DNA from: Actinomycetes bacterium
Lineage (GTDB): Bacteria > Actinomycetota > Acidimicrobiia > Acidimicrobiales > Microtrichaceae
DNA length: 64,000 nucleotides
Assembly: GCA_023389745.1 (NCBI GenBank)
Contig: JAEWED010000009.1
Coordinates: 1-64,000 of the forward strand
Direction: 5' to 3'
The notes below the pieces were generated by a model. That model worked only from the letters and a program-made list of their open reading frames with translations. It did not search any database and was not told the origin of the DNA. This document shows, piece after piece, positions 10,071 through 18,984 of this stretch; within the stretch, counting starts at the first letter, position 1; every line of letters begins with the position of its first letter. Both the position numbers and the translations under genes were made by a program.

Positions 10071-11002
10071 GACGACCCCCGTTCCTCGTCGTCACCGCGG
10101 AGCGGAGGGAGGTCGGTGGCCTCGTCCATGGCCTCCTCGATGTCGGTGACGTCCGGTTCGACGGCGACCGGATCGGCCGTCTCGTCGCCCACGGGCACGT
10201 CGAGCGGCGTCCGTCGCTCGTGGTCGCGCAGGTCGCCCTGGGAACCGCCCAGGTAGGCCTCGACGACCCTGGGATCTGCAGCGACCTCGCCCGGCGAACC
10301 CGAGGCGATGATCGTGCCCTCGGCCATGCACACCACCCGGTCGGAGATGGCCGACACGACGTCCATGTCGTGCTCCACGAACAACACCGTGATGCCCTCG
10401 CCGGGCAGCTCGCCGATCTTGTCGAGCAACGCCTGGCGCAGCGCGGGGTTCACGCCGGCCATCGGCTCGTCGAGCATCAGCAGCGAGGGTGCGGCCATGA
10501 CGGCTCTCGCCAGGTCGAGCAGCTTGCGCTGACCGCCCGACAGGGTGCCGGCCAGGTCGGTCGCCTTGGCGCCCAGACCCACCCACTCCACGAGCTCGAG
10601 CGCTCGTGTTGCCAACTCCTCGTCCTGGGCACGCCAGGCCCACGGGAAGATGGAGCGCCCGAGCTGCTCGCCACGTTGACGCTGGGCGCCGAGACGCACG
10701 TTGTCGGTCACCGTCAGCCGTGGGAAGACCCTGGCCGACTGGAACGTGCGCACCATGCCCGTCCGGGCGATCGCATAGGCGGGCTTGCCGGCCAGGTCGT
10801 GGCCCTCGAAGTGCCACGACCCGCCATCGGCCCGCTCGAAGCCGGTGAGCAGGTTGAAGAACGTCGTCTTGCCGGCGCCGTTCGGGCCGATGAGCGCGAC
10901 GATCGAGCCGCGCTCCACCTCGAAGGTGTCGACGTCGACGGCTCGCACACCGCCGAAGGAGCGGTGCACGTCGGACGCACGGAGGATGACGTCAGTGGTC
11001 AC
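10067..11002 (-). CDS. livG: Branched-chain amino acid ABC transporter ATP-binding protein LivG, with acidic C-terminal extension
   Basis: A 311-residue ATPase of the LivG type: Walker A GPNGAGKTTFFNLLTGF, the LivG insert ARTGMVRTFQSARVF, signature TLSGGQRKLLDLARAVM, Walker B LLMLDEPMAGVNP and the LFVEHDMDVV H-loop. LivG proteins usually end near residue 255, at VVEAYLGG. Here about 55 more residues follow, very acidic and Pro-rich (for example EPDVTDIEEAMDEATDLPP), of unknown use. The start is a GTG at 11002, which overlaps the end of livM by 11 bp; the next gene, livF, overlaps its stop. Confidence 0.92.
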   Translation of the reverse strand: MTTDVILRASDVHRSFGGVRAVDVDTFEVERGSIVALIGPNGAGKTTFFNLLTGFERADGGSWHFEGHDLAGKPAYAIARTGMVRTFQSARVFPRLTVTDNVRLGAQRQRGEQLGRSIFPWAWRAQDEELATRALELVEWVGLGAKATDLAGTLSGGQRKLLDLARAVMAAPSLLMLDEPMAGVNPALRQALLDKIGELPGEGITVLFVEHDMDVVSAISDRVVCMAEGTIIASGSPGEVAADPRVVEAYLGGSQGDLRDHERRTPLDVPVGDETADPVAVEPDVTDIEEAMDEATDLPPLRGDDEERGSS

Positions 11003-11987
11003 CGATCTGCGCCTCCTCCTTGTTGCCGAGCAGCCCCTGGGGTCGGAAGACCAGGAGCAGCACGATGGCGACGCCGACGATCACGTAGCGGACCGCGCCG
11101 GTGTCGGTGGACTCGATGATCCACCATCCGTCGCTGCCGATCAGCTGCGTGAGCAGGCCGTTGAACATGGCGATCGAGAACCAGAACACGATGGCGCCGA
11201 GCGGTGGACCGAAGACGGTGGCCACGCCGCCGAGGATCACGACGAGGTACCAGTTGAAGGTGGTCTGGGCGAGGAAGAAGTCCGGCTTCACGAAGCCGCC
11301 GTCGAAGGTGAAGATGATGCCCGCGACGCCTCCGATCAGGGAGCCGATGACGAAGGCCTGGAGCTTCATCGAGAAGACGTTCTTGCCGAGCGCCCGGGTC
11401 GCCTCCTCGTCCTCCCTGACCGCCTTGAGCAGCCGGCCCCACGGACTGCGCGCGAGCGACCAGATGAGCAGGCAGGCCAGCGCGACGAGGCTCCATCCCA
11501 CGATCATGGTGAAGAGCGTGTTCTGGTTGTAGGTCAGCGAGCCCCAGCCGTAGCGGCCTTCGGGGATCGGGTTGATCGCATAGAACTCCGCGGCGACGCC
11601 CGTGATGCCGATCGGCCCGCCGGTGAGGTCCTGGGTTCGCGACGAGTTGATGACGACCCGCACGATCTCGGCGACCGAGATCGTCGCGATCGCGAGGTAG
11701 TCCGCCCGCAGCCGCAGCGTCGGCATGCCCATGAGCAACCCGAGGAGACCCGCAGCGAGCACGCCGACCACGATGCCGAGCCAGAGCGATCCGCCGTTGT
11801 CCACCACGATGGCCGCGCCGTAGGCGCCCGTCATGGCCGAGGCGACGTGGCCGAAGTTCAGCAATCCGGCGTAGCCGAACTGCAGGTTCAACCCGACCGC
11901 GGCGAGCGCGTAGTACGCGCCCTGCACCCCGAGGGCCTCACGCAGCCCGTCGATGACCGCCGCACCGACGTTGAGCCCGAAGATCAT
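10992..11987 (-). CDS. livM: Branched-chain amino acid ABC transporter permease LivM
   Basis: A 331-residue inner-membrane permease. It has the family opening YYALAAVGLNLQFGYAGLLNFGHVA, the conserved LRADYLAIATISVAEIVRVVINS segment, several hydrophobic helices and a C-terminal YVIVGVAIVLLLVFRPQGLLG. It would form the channel with LivH and dock on LivG/LivF. The ATG at 11987 overlaps the livH stop as ATGA, and the 3' end overlaps the livG start, so translation is coupled along the whole operon. The open frame that continues upstream of this ATG lies inside livH and is not real. Confidence 0.93.
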   Translation of the reverse strand: MIFGLNVGAAVIDGLREALGVQGAYYALAAVGLNLQFGYAGLLNFGHVASAMTGAYGAAIVVDNGGSLWLGIVVGVLAAGLLGLLMGMPTLRLRADYLAIATISVAEIVRVVINSSRTQDLTGGPIGITGVAAEFYAINPIPEGRYGWGSLTYNQNTLFTMIVGWSLVALACLLIWSLARSPWGRLLKAVREDEEATRALGKNVFSMKLQAFVIGSLIGGVAGIIFTFDGGFVKPDFFLAQTTFNWYLVVILGGVATVFGPPLGAIVFWFSIAMFNGLLTQLIGSDGWWIIESTDTGAVRYVIVGVAIVLLLVFRPQGLLGNKEEAQIGDH

Positions 11988-13327
11988 GCGGTTCTCGCCT
12001 TCACGCCGAAGACGCCCTGGGGGCGGATGAGCAGCACGGCGACCAACGTGGCGAGCGCGACGACGATCTTCAGGTCCGCGTCGAGCCACAACGTGGACAG
12101 GTCGGACACGATGCCCACGAACAACCCGCCGAACATCGCGCCGAAGGTCGTGCCCAGACCCCCGAGCAGGACCGCGGCGAACATGATCAACAGCACCCGC
12201 TGGCCCATCGTGTAGCCGACCGACTCGCTCGATCCGAGCATGACGCCGGCGAGGCCCGCCATCGCGCCGGCCATCACCCAGACCATCAGGATCACCTTCT
12301 TGTCGTCGATGCCCGAGGCGACCGACAGGTCCCGGTTGTCGGACACCGCACGGATCGCGGTGCCGAGTCGTGCCTTCTGCAGGAACAGGCCGAACGTCAC
12401 GAGCGCGAGGGCGGCGATGACGGCGATGACCAGGTCCTTCGGCCGCAGCGACACCGGGCCGAACTCGAGCGTCGGCGCCTGCGCGGCGTACTGGGAGTAC
12501 TGCTTGGTGCCGGAGCCGTAGATGATGCTGAAGAGGTAGCGGAGGCCGAAGGCGAGGCCGATCGACACGACCATCTGCGACACCACCGGCATGCCGCGTC
12601 GACGCAGGGGTCGGTACACGCCCAGCTCGAACGACGCGCCGAAGGCGGCGGTGGCGACGATGGCGCCCAGGGCGGCCAGCACGAGCGGGAGGCCGAGACC
12701 ACCCACGTCGGCGTTGAGGTACCAGGCGACCATGGCACCGAACGTGAGCAGCTCGCCGTGGGCAAAGTTCGTCAACCCGGTGGTACCGAAGACGAGCGAG
12801 AGCCCCACCGCCGCCAGTGCGATCACGAGTCCGAAGCGGATCCCGCTGGCCAGCAGGCTGGCGACCCGCTCGACCTGCGAGTTGCCACCCGTCGCGCTCT
12901 GGCCCTCTTCGACCAGGCGGAAGATCACCGATCGGTCGCCGGTGTCGCGGACCCGGGGCGACAGCTCCGTCGGTGCGTCCTCGGCGATCGCGACGCCCTC
13001 GGGGAAGGAGTCGGCCACGAGGGTCACGTCGTACTGACCGGCTCCCGGGACCTCGACCGCGACCACGCCGTCGGCGTCGCTCTCGGCAGAGCCGACCTCT
13101 TCACCGTCGAGGCTGACGACCATCTCGACACCCTCGACCGGCTCACGCTCGTCGCCCACGAGCAGCGTCGCGACGATCCTCGGCGCTGCGTCGCCGGCGA
13201 CGGTGGTGGTCGGCGCGTCGGGCTCCTGTGCCCCCGCGGGCGAGGCGACGGCCAGCAGCGCGGCGCCGACGAGAGCCGCCAGCAGCGCTGCGTCGCGGAT
13301 CCGCTGGAGGAGTCGCCGGGAGTTCAC
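11984..13327 (-). CDS. livH: Branched-chain amino acid ABC transporter permease LivH with exported N-terminal domain
   Basis: A 447-residue protein, whereas LivH is normally about 290-310. The C-terminal part from about residue 150 is a normal LivH (GIRFGLVIALAAVGLSLVFGTTGLTNFAHGELLTFGAMV ... VLLIRPQGVFG). Before it come a signal peptide (LLAALVGAALLAVASPAGA, about residues 13-31), a Thr/Pro linker, and about 100 residues like a carboxypeptidase-regulatory or Ig-like beta domain (GDEREPVEGVEMVVSLDGEEVGSAESDADGVVAVEVPGAGQYDVTL). The domain would lie outside the membrane, where the binding protein docks. The GTG at 13327 has no good ribosome site but a TACAAT 8 nt upstream, so the operon mRNA may be leaderless. 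Confidence 0.9.
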   Translation of the reverse strand: MNSRRLLQRIRDAALLAALVGAALLAVASPAGAQEPDAPTTTVAGDAAPRIVATLLVGDEREPVEGVEMVVSLDGEEVGSAESDADGVVAVEVPGAGQYDVTLVADSFPEGVAIAEDAPTELSPRVRDTGDRSVIFRLVEEGQSATGGNSQVERVASLLASGIRFGLVIALAAVGLSLVFGTTGLTNFAHGELLTFGAMVAWYLNADVGGLGLPLVLAALGAIVATAAFGASFELGVYRPLRRRGMPVVSQMVVSIGLAFGLRYLFSIIYGSGTKQYSQYAAQAPTLEFGPVSLRPKDLVIAVIAALALVTFGLFLQKARLGTAIRAVSDNRDLSVASGIDDKKVILMVWVMAGAMAGLAGVMLGSSESVGYTMGQRVLLIMFAAVLLGGLGTTFGAMFGGLFVGIVSDLSTLWLDADLKIVVALATLVAVLLIRPQGVFGVKARTA

Positions 13328-13335
13328 TGGGCCGC

Positions 13336-13341
13336 ATTGTA
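13336..13341 (-). promoter_or_regulatory. Candidate -10 box of the livHMGF operon
   Basis: TACAAT on the minus strand ends 8 nt before the livH GTG, with no Shine-Dalgarno between. This fits a leaderless transcript beginning at or next to the start codon. Confidence 0.5.
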
Positions 13342-13430
13342 GGAACGAACCGTTGTCGACGTGGGGTTCGCGTGATCCCGGTGCGCGGCGTCGTGCCGGG
13401 ATGCCGGCCGTGCTGGGCAAGACTGCGGGC

Positions 13431-15731
13431 ATGACCGACGTGGAGCTGATCGCCGCCGATGGATTGACCGCCCGTGTGACCGACGGCGTGGTCCGGATCG
13501 GGTTCGCCGGACGCGACGACTGGTTCGGACCCGGGACGTTCGAGGTGGGCGGATCCCCGTCGTCGATGGCCGAGCACCGCGACATCGGCGGAGTCGACGA
13601 CATCGGGTCCTGGCGCGCCCGGGTCTGGATCGCGGAGCGCTCGGCGGCGCCGCGGCTCGACCTCTCGCTGGCCGCGTACGAGGACGTCCCCATCATCACC
13701 TTCTCGGTCCGGGCGCCGTCGGGCATCGCCGAGGGACTCGCGACCGGGACGTTCCACGAGCCGTCGGTCGCCTGGCCGGCGTTCCGGCCGAGCGAGCGGA
13801 TCGCGGGCGGCTGCCCCGAGGATGCCAGCGGCTTCGGCTTCCAGTACATGGAGTTCGCGCTGCCGACCGCGACCGACGCCGGGCTGGCCGGATGGACCCG
13901 ATGGCCGTTCCGGCCGCCGGTCATCATGCCGCTGCTGCTGGTCTCGTCGAGCGGGACGCTGATGGTCGCGCCGCTCGACCACTTCCACGAGCAGGTCATC
14001 GCCGTGCCCGAGGGCGACGAGGCAGCGGGGCTCGGCGTGCGCTGCGGCTGGCACGGCGACCTCGAGTCGGTGCCGGCCGGGTTCGGCACGGAGATGGCGA
14101 TCGTCGCGGGTGCCGACGCGCGCGAGTGCCTCGACCGGTGGGCGGCGATCCTCACCGAGCGAGCGGGGACGCGTCGCCTGCCGCGCGGCATCGACACCGT
14201 CGGTCGCAGCGTCTCGTACTGGACCGACAACGGGGCCGCGTACTGGTACCGCACCGAGGGCGACCGCAGCGTCACCGAGACGCTCGTCGACACCCTCGAC
14301 GACCTCCGAGGACGAGACGTGCCGTTCTCGGCGGTGCAGCTCGACTCGTGGTTCTACCCGCACCGCAGCATCCGGCCCTTCGACACCGACGAGTGGGACG
14401 TGCCGCCGACGGGTCTCGAGCGGTGGGAGGCCCGTGACGACATCCTGCCCGAGGGTGTCGCCGCGCTGCGCGAGGCGCTCGGTGGCCCTCCGCTGGTGGT
14501 GCACTGCCGACACGTCTCGTCGGACTCGCCCTACCTGGGCCAGCACGAGTTCTGGGTCGACGGCGAGTACGCACACCCCGTGGGGCCCGAGCTGTACGAG
14601 GCGTACTTCGACCAGTGCCTCGCGTGGGGCGTCGAGACCTTCGAGCACGACTGGCTCGTCGAGTGCTTCCTGGGGGTGCGCGGCCTACGCGCCGAGCCGG
14701 GCAGGGCCGCAGCGTGGCAGCAGGGCATCGACGCCGCCCTCGAACGCCGGGGGCTCACCGCCCAGTGGTGCATGGCGACGCCGGCGGACTTCATGCAGAG
14801 CGCGTCGCTCCGGCAGGTGACCTCGATCCGCACGTCGGGTGATCACGGCTACCTGGTCCCACCCGAGCTGCTGTGGGCGTGGTTCCTCTACACCAACTCG
14901 CTGGCCCGTCCCCTGGGGTTGTGGCCCTACAAGGACGTGTTCCGCAGCGACGGTCACGGCGGCAGCACCGACCCCGGCGCCGAGGCGGCGCTCGCCGCGC
15001 TGTCCGGCGGGCCCGTCGGCATCGGCGACGCGCTCGGCGGCGCGGACCGCGACCTGGTGCTGCGCACCGCCCGACGCGACGGCATCCTCGTCGCGCCCGA
15101 CGCGCCGATCGCCGCGATCGCCCGGTGCTTCGCCCGGCACGGCGTGCTGCAGGACGAGCCGGTGGTCGGGGCGACGCACAGCGCACACGACGCAGGCACC
15201 TGGTCCTACGTGATCACGATGAACTGCCACGACGGGCCCGAGGCGCAGTCGACCCGGGTCACCCTCGACGAGCTGGGCGCGGACCGACCGGTCGACGCGC
15301 AGGGTGAGCCGGTCTCGTCGGTGGCATCGCTCGACTGGCGACGCGGGACCGTCGAGGTCGTCGGCCCGGAGGGTGTCGCGGTCGATCTGGGCGCGAAGGG
15401 CTGGGACCTGCGCGTGCTGGCGCCGTTGCTCGCCGGCGGGCGCCTTGCCGTGTTCGGCGACGCCGACCGCTACGCCAGCGCCGGGGTGCAGCGGGTGTCC
15501 GAGGTGCACGACGTCGACGGCGCCGTGCGCCTGCGACTCTCGGGGGCTGGCGAGCCGGTCCGACTGGTCGGCTGGTCCGACGCGGAAAAGGTGGCCGTCG
15601 ACGTCGTCACCGGTTCGGTCGGAGCGGCGCCGGTGTCGTCGGTGGTCCGACCCGATGCGACCGGTCGTTGGGAGCTCGTCGTCGACCTGACACCCGAGCC
15701 GGGGTGGGCGACGGTCGAGCTGCGCGTCTGA
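13431..15731 (+). CDS. Glycoside hydrolase-like protein (clan GH-D, GH36/GH27-like barrel)
   Basis: A 766-residue protein without signal peptide. The middle third reads like an alpha-galactosidase-type barrel: FSAVQLDSWFYPH (about residues 300-312), a strand ending FEHDWLVE, where the aspartate is a candidate nucleophile, and IRTSGDH, which fits the RxSxD acid/base signature of GH27/GH36. An N-terminal beta-sandwich and a C-terminal beta domain flank it. Family assignment is by pattern only; it could instead be a raffinose-synthase-like or still unnamed family. The ATG at 13431 is chosen over a GTG/ATG further upstream because the latter region is antisense to livH. It diverges from livH. Confidence 0.6.
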   Translation: MTDVELIAADGLTARVTDGVVRIGFAGRDDWFGPGTFEVGGSPSSMAEHRDIGGVDDIGSWRARVWIAERSAAPRLDLSLAAYEDVPIITFSVRAPSGIAEGLATGTFHEPSVAWPAFRPSERIAGGCPEDASGFGFQYMEFALPTATDAGLAGWTRWPFRPPVIMPLLLVSSSGTLMVAPLDHFHEQVIAVPEGDEAAGLGVRCGWHGDLESVPAGFGTEMAIVAGADARECLDRWAAILTERAGTRRLPRGIDTVGRSVSYWTDNGAAYWYRTEGDRSVTETLVDTLDDLRGRDVPFSAVQLDSWFYPHRSIRPFDTDEWDVPPTGLERWEARDDILPEGVAALREALGGPPLVVHCRHVSSDSPYLGQHEFWVDGEYAHPVGPELYEAYFDQCLAWGVETFEHDWLVECFLGVRGLRAEPGRAAAWQQGIDAALERRGLTAQWCMATPADFMQSASLRQVTSIRTSGDHGYLVPPELLWAWFLYTNSLARPLGLWPYKDVFRSDGHGGSTDPGAEAALAALSGGPVGIGDALGGADRDLVLRTARRDGILVAPDAPIAAIARCFARHGVLQDEPVVGATHSAHDAGTWSYVITMNCHDGPEAQSTRVTLDELGADRPVDAQGEPVSSVASLDWRRGTVEVVGPEGVAVDLGAKGWDLRVLAPLLAGGRLAVFGDADRYASAGVQRVSEVHDVDGAVRLRLSGAGEPVRLVGWSDAEKVAVDVVTGSVGAAPVSSVVRPDATGRWELVVDLTPEPGWATVELRV

Positions 15732-15749
15732 TCCCGGTCGGTGATCGTG

Positions 15750-15780
15750 GCAGCGGGGCCGGTCGGACCGACCCCGCTGC
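15750..15780. terminator. Hairpin between convergent genes
   Basis: Arms GCAGCGGGG (15750-15758) and CCCCGCTGC (15772-15780) are complementary, and the 13-nt loop contains a further inner pairing of GGTC with GACC. It lies between two converging stop codons and can end both transcripts. Confidence 0.7.
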
Positions 15781-15791
15781 ACGGTGTCCGC

Positions 15792-17009
15792 TCAGCGGCC
15801 GATCCGCAGGAGCCGTCCGCCGGTGAACATGCCGTCGGTGACGTACACGGCGCCGTGGTGCACGACCTCGACGTTGCCGCCCTGGGAGATCTGCCCCGGG
15901 GCGAGCTCGGTCCGAGCGCCGTTGCGGTCGACCCTCTGGAGCACCGCCGGTGGGAACTGGCCCGAGCCCAGACCGGCCTCGAAGGCGAGCACACCGTCCT
16001 TCGCGATCTCGAGGACGTACAGGCGGCCCGCCTTGTCGAACGTGATGTCCTGGATGCCGGTGAACCCGTCGTAGGCGACGGTGCAGGCCGGCTTGGTCGG
16101 CTTGCCCGGCTTCCCGTGCCGCCCGTTCGCCCCTGCGCTGGTCGCCGCAGCGGGTCCCGGGAGCGGTTCGCCGCAGGTCGCGCCGTCGGCCCGCAGGTCG
16201 ATCTTCCACACGTGCGAGGAGCCCGGGCGGAACGGGAAGCCCTTCAGCTCGCCCACGTAGATCGCGTCCTTGGTCACAGCGATCGACGTCGGGACCGCCT
16301 CGGCCGGGATGACCGGCGGCAATGGGTCCGGGAGCTCGCCCTCGATCTCCGGCGGGAGCTCGATGCCGGCGAGGTGGTCGGTCGGGATCAGCTCCGGGGT
16401 GAACCGGGCGACCGTCGAGACCTTGCCCTTCCGTGTCACACGGAGGATGTCGTTGCCGGCCGCGTCGGCCACCAGTGCGTCCCCGTTGGGCAACGCGGCG
16501 ATGCTGAAGGGGTTCGACTCACCGGGGTCGCCCTCGGTGTTGTACGGATCGGGGTCGCTCTCCTGGTAGGCGACGAGATCCGCCACCGGCTGGAACTGCT
16601 TCGAGTGGGCCGCCTTGCGGACCACCTTGCCGTCGGAGAGGCCCCACACGCTGCCGTCGGGTGCGACCGCGATGTCGACGAGCATGGCCGGATCGCTCAG
16701 CGGGCGGAGCGTGGCCGGTCGCTTGGGTTGCTCCCACACGGCCAGGACCGGACCGGCGGGAGGTCCGAACGCCCCCTGTGACACGACCGGTATGCCCCAG
16801 TAGCTGTCCAGCCCGCGGGGCGAGCTGAGGCCGTCGGCGACCACGGTCACCTTCTCCGGCTTCGGCGTGGGACGGTTCGGCTTGCCGGTGGCTCCGGCGT
16901 CGGAGACCGCGATCACCGCGAGGGCGAGGCCGGCGACGATCGCGGTGCCCCTCATCAGTGATCGTTGTCGGCCTCTGGGCGCGCGTCGCACATTCACACG
17001 GAGTCGCAT
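15792..17009 (-). CDS. ScyD/ScyE family secreted protein
   Basis: A 405-residue exported protein. The start at 17009 has AGAGGAA upstream; the basic N-region and LMRGTAIVAGLALAVIAVSDAGATG form a signal peptide. The mature part looks like a beta-propeller made of SMP-30/NHL-like blades, with repeated units such as PFSIAALPNGDALVADAAGNDILRV, PTSIAVTKDAIYVGELKG and GIQDITFDKAGRLYVLEI, the pattern of ScyD/ScyE family proteins. No enzymatic activity can be read. A low-complexity insert (GANGRHGKPGKPTKP) splits one blade. It lies 3' of, and on the same strand as, alkB, with an 80-bp gap. Confidence 0.82.
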   Translation of the reverse strand: MRLRVNVRRAPRGRQRSLMRGTAIVAGLALAVIAVSDAGATGKPNRPTPKPEKVTVVADGLSSPRGLDSYWGIPVVSQGAFGPPAGPVLAVWEQPKRPATLRPLSDPAMLVDIAVAPDGSVWGLSDGKVVRKAAHSKQFQPVADLVAYQESDPDPYNTEGDPGESNPFSIAALPNGDALVADAAGNDILRVTRKGKVSTVARFTPELIPTDHLAGIELPPEIEGELPDPLPPVIPAEAVPTSIAVTKDAIYVGELKGFPFRPGSSHVWKIDLRADGATCGEPLPGPAAATSAGANGRHGKPGKPTKPACTVAYDGFTGIQDITFDKAGRLYVLEIAKDGVLAFEAGLGSGQFPPAVLQRVDRNGARTELAPGQISQGGNVEVVHHGAVYVTDGMFTGGRLLRIGR

Positions 17010-17089
17010 GGCGGGTTCCTCTCGTCGTGGTGGACTGACTCCTTCGATTGTGAATGATTGCGACGGGCGCTGCATCCGATCGCGGAAGT

Positions 17090-18286
17090 TCACCCCTGGG
17101 GGTCGGCCACCCCCAGTGGTCCCGGGGCTCCGTAGCGGGCGAGCACGCGGTCTCGTCGGCTCGGTTCGATGTTCGCCCGGGTCACGTCGCCGTCGTAGAG
17201 GGCGAGCACCCGTCGGTCCATGACCCGGCGCCACAGGGGCGGCAGGTAGGCCAGGCCGAGCATGAGCCCGTAGCCGGACGGGAGCTGCGGGGACTCGTCG
17301 AAGTGGCGCAGCGTCTGGAAGCGCCGGGTCGGGTGTGCGTGGTGATCGGAGTGCCGCTCGAGTTGGTACAGCAGCACGTTCGACGCCACGTGGTTGCTGT
17401 TCCAGCTGTGCTGCGGTGAGCAGCGCTCGTAGCGGCCGTCCTCGTTCCGCTGGCGCAGCAGGCCGTAGTGCTCCAGGTAGTTGACGACCTCGAGCAGCGA
17501 CAGGCCGAACAGCGCCTGCACGACCAGGAAGGGCAGGACCCGGGGACCGAAGGCCACGACCAGACCGACGAACAGCACCAGCGACATCGCCCAGGCGGTG
17601 AGCACGTCGTTGTGGCGGCTCCACACCGGGATGCCGCGGTGGGAGAGGCGCTTCGCCTCGAGCTGCCACGCCGAGCGGATCCCGCCGACGACGGTACGGG
17701 GCAGGAACCGCCAGAAGGACTCTCCGAGGCGCGAGCTGGCCGGGTCCTCCGGGGTGGCGACCCGGTTGTGGTGGCCGCGGTTGTGCTCGACGTAGAAGTG
17801 GCCGTAGCACGACTGTGCGAGGGCGACCCGGGCGAGCCACCGCTCCGAGCGGGGCTTCTTGTGGCCGAGCTCGTGCGCGGTGTTGATGGCGACCCCGGCC
17901 ACCGTGCCGACGGTGAGGGCGTACCCGAGCTCGGCGTACCAGCTCAGGTCGCGTGTGGTGACGATCCAGCAGGCGTACACGAGGCCGAGGTACTGCAGCG
18001 GCAGGAACAGGTAGGTGCACCAGCGGTAGTAGCGGTCCGCTGCGAGCGGCTTCACGGCCCACTCGGGAGGGTTCGACCGATCCGTGCCGAACACGAGGTC
18101 CAGCAGCGGGATCAGCACGAGCACCCAGATCGGACCGAGGTACCAGAACACGTCGAGCCCGAAGCGCTCGGCCTCGCGTGCGGCGCCGAAGGGCAGCAGC
18201 GGAACGACCAGGCCGAGCAGCCAGAGGTATCGCTTGGAGTCCTTCCAGGTGGTCGTGCGACCGTCGACGGTCCGGGTGATGCTCAT
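17090..18286 (-). CDS. alkB: Alkane 1-monooxygenase
   Basis: A 398-residue membrane di-iron hydroxylase that oxidises n-alkanes at the terminal carbon with rubredoxin electrons. All AlkB histidine motifs are present: HELGHK (residues 138-143), EHNRGHH (167-173), the NYLEHYGLLR signature (269-278) and LERHSDHHAHP (309-319). At least five hydrophobic helices are visible. Unlike many actinobacterial AlkB proteins it has no C-terminal rubredoxin fusion, and no rubredoxin gene lies in the window, so the electron donor is encoded elsewhere. Its ATG overlaps the stop of the upstream TetR gene as ATGA, so regulator and enzyme share one transcript. Confidence 0.95.
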   Translation of the reverse strand: MSITRTVDGRTTTWKDSKRYLWLLGLVVPLLPFGAAREAERFGLDVFWYLGPIWVLVLIPLLDLVFGTDRSNPPEWAVKPLAADRYYRWCTYLFLPLQYLGLVYACWIVTTRDLSWYAELGYALTVGTVAGVAINTAHELGHKKPRSERWLARVALAQSCYGHFYVEHNRGHHNRVATPEDPASSRLGESFWRFLPRTVVGGIRSAWQLEAKRLSHRGIPVWSRHNDVLTAWAMSLVLFVGLVVAFGPRVLPFLVVQALFGLSLLEVVNYLEHYGLLRQRNEDGRYERCSPQHSWNSNHVASNVLLYQLERHSDHHAHPTRRFQTLRHFDESPQLPSGYGLMLGLAYLPPLWRRVMDRRVLALYDGDVTRANIEPSRRDRVLARYGAPGPLGVADPQG

Positions 18287-18984
18287 CGACCGGCTCCTCT
18301 CGTGCTGTCGTGGGTCAGGGCTGGCTCGCTGGTGAGGGCTGATCCGTGGATCAGGAACGTGGCCACGTGGTGCGAGACGACCTCGGGCGGGTCGTCGGGG
18401 GCGCTCACCGCGTAGCTGACGAGCAGGCGGGTGACGATGTCGGCCAGCCGACGCAACGTCACCGCGTCGAGCCCGGGCTGCTGCAGGGCGAGGACCTGCT
18501 CGACCGCGGCGCGGACCATCGTCATGACCGGCCCGCCGTCCGAGGTCAGCAGCGGCAGCAGCGACTCCGGCTCGGTCCGCAGCAGCCGGTCGAGCAGTGG
18601 GTGGTCCCGGGTGACGCGCAGTGCGGCGGCGAAGGCTGCCTCGAGCGAGTCACGTGGGTCCTGCTCGGCGAGCGAGGCGGCGGTGACCTCTTCGATCAGC
18701 AGCTCGGTCTGGGCGGCGACGACCGCAGCGACCAGCGCGTCCTTCGAGGCGAAGTGGCGGTACAGCGTCTGACGCGACAGCCCCGCGCGCCGCGCCACGT
18801 CGCCCATCGACAACTTGGCGATGCCGTGCACCGTCGCCGTCTCGAGCGCCGCGTCGAGCAGCTGCTGGTGCACCGTGGGCACCGCCGGCGTCTGCTCCTC
18901 GTTCGCCCCGGCTGTGTTCGGCCCGGCTGTGTTCGGCCCGGCTGTGTTCGGCCGGGGTTCGTCCGGCCGGCCTCGCTCGTTCAT
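18283..18984 (-). CDS. TetR family regulator of the alkB operon
   Basis: A 233-residue repressor with an N-terminal TetR helix-turn-helix (MGDVARRAGLSRQTLYRHFASKDALV, about residues 60-85) and an alpha-helical ligand domain. A low-complexity N-terminal tail contains PNTAG three times. The ATG at 18984 is directly preceded by a promoter fully covered by an inverted repeat, so autoregulation of the tetR-alkB operon is likely, with an alkane, alkanol or acyl-CoA as inducer (inference). The regulator-first, ATGA-coupled layout differs from the alkB-rubredoxin-tetR order of many actinobacteria. Confidence 0.9.
   Translation of the reverse strand: MNERGRPDEPRPNTAGPNTAGPNTAGANEEQTPAVPTVHQQLLDAALETATVHGIAKLSMGDVARRAGLSRQTLYRHFASKDALVAAVVAAQTELLIEEVTAASLAEQDPRDSLEAAFAAALRVTRDHPLLDRLLRTEPESLLPLLTSDGGPVMTMVRAAVEQVLALQQPGLDAVTLRRLADIVTRLLVSYAVSAPDDPPEVVSHHVATFLIHGSALTSEPALTHDSTRGAGR
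18909..18953 (-). repeat. Three perfect 15-bp tandem repeats
   Basis: Three adjacent identical copies of CGGCTGTGTTCGGCC, in frame, encode the repeated TAGPN/PNTAG units in the N-terminal tail of the TetR protein. Confidence 0.92.
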
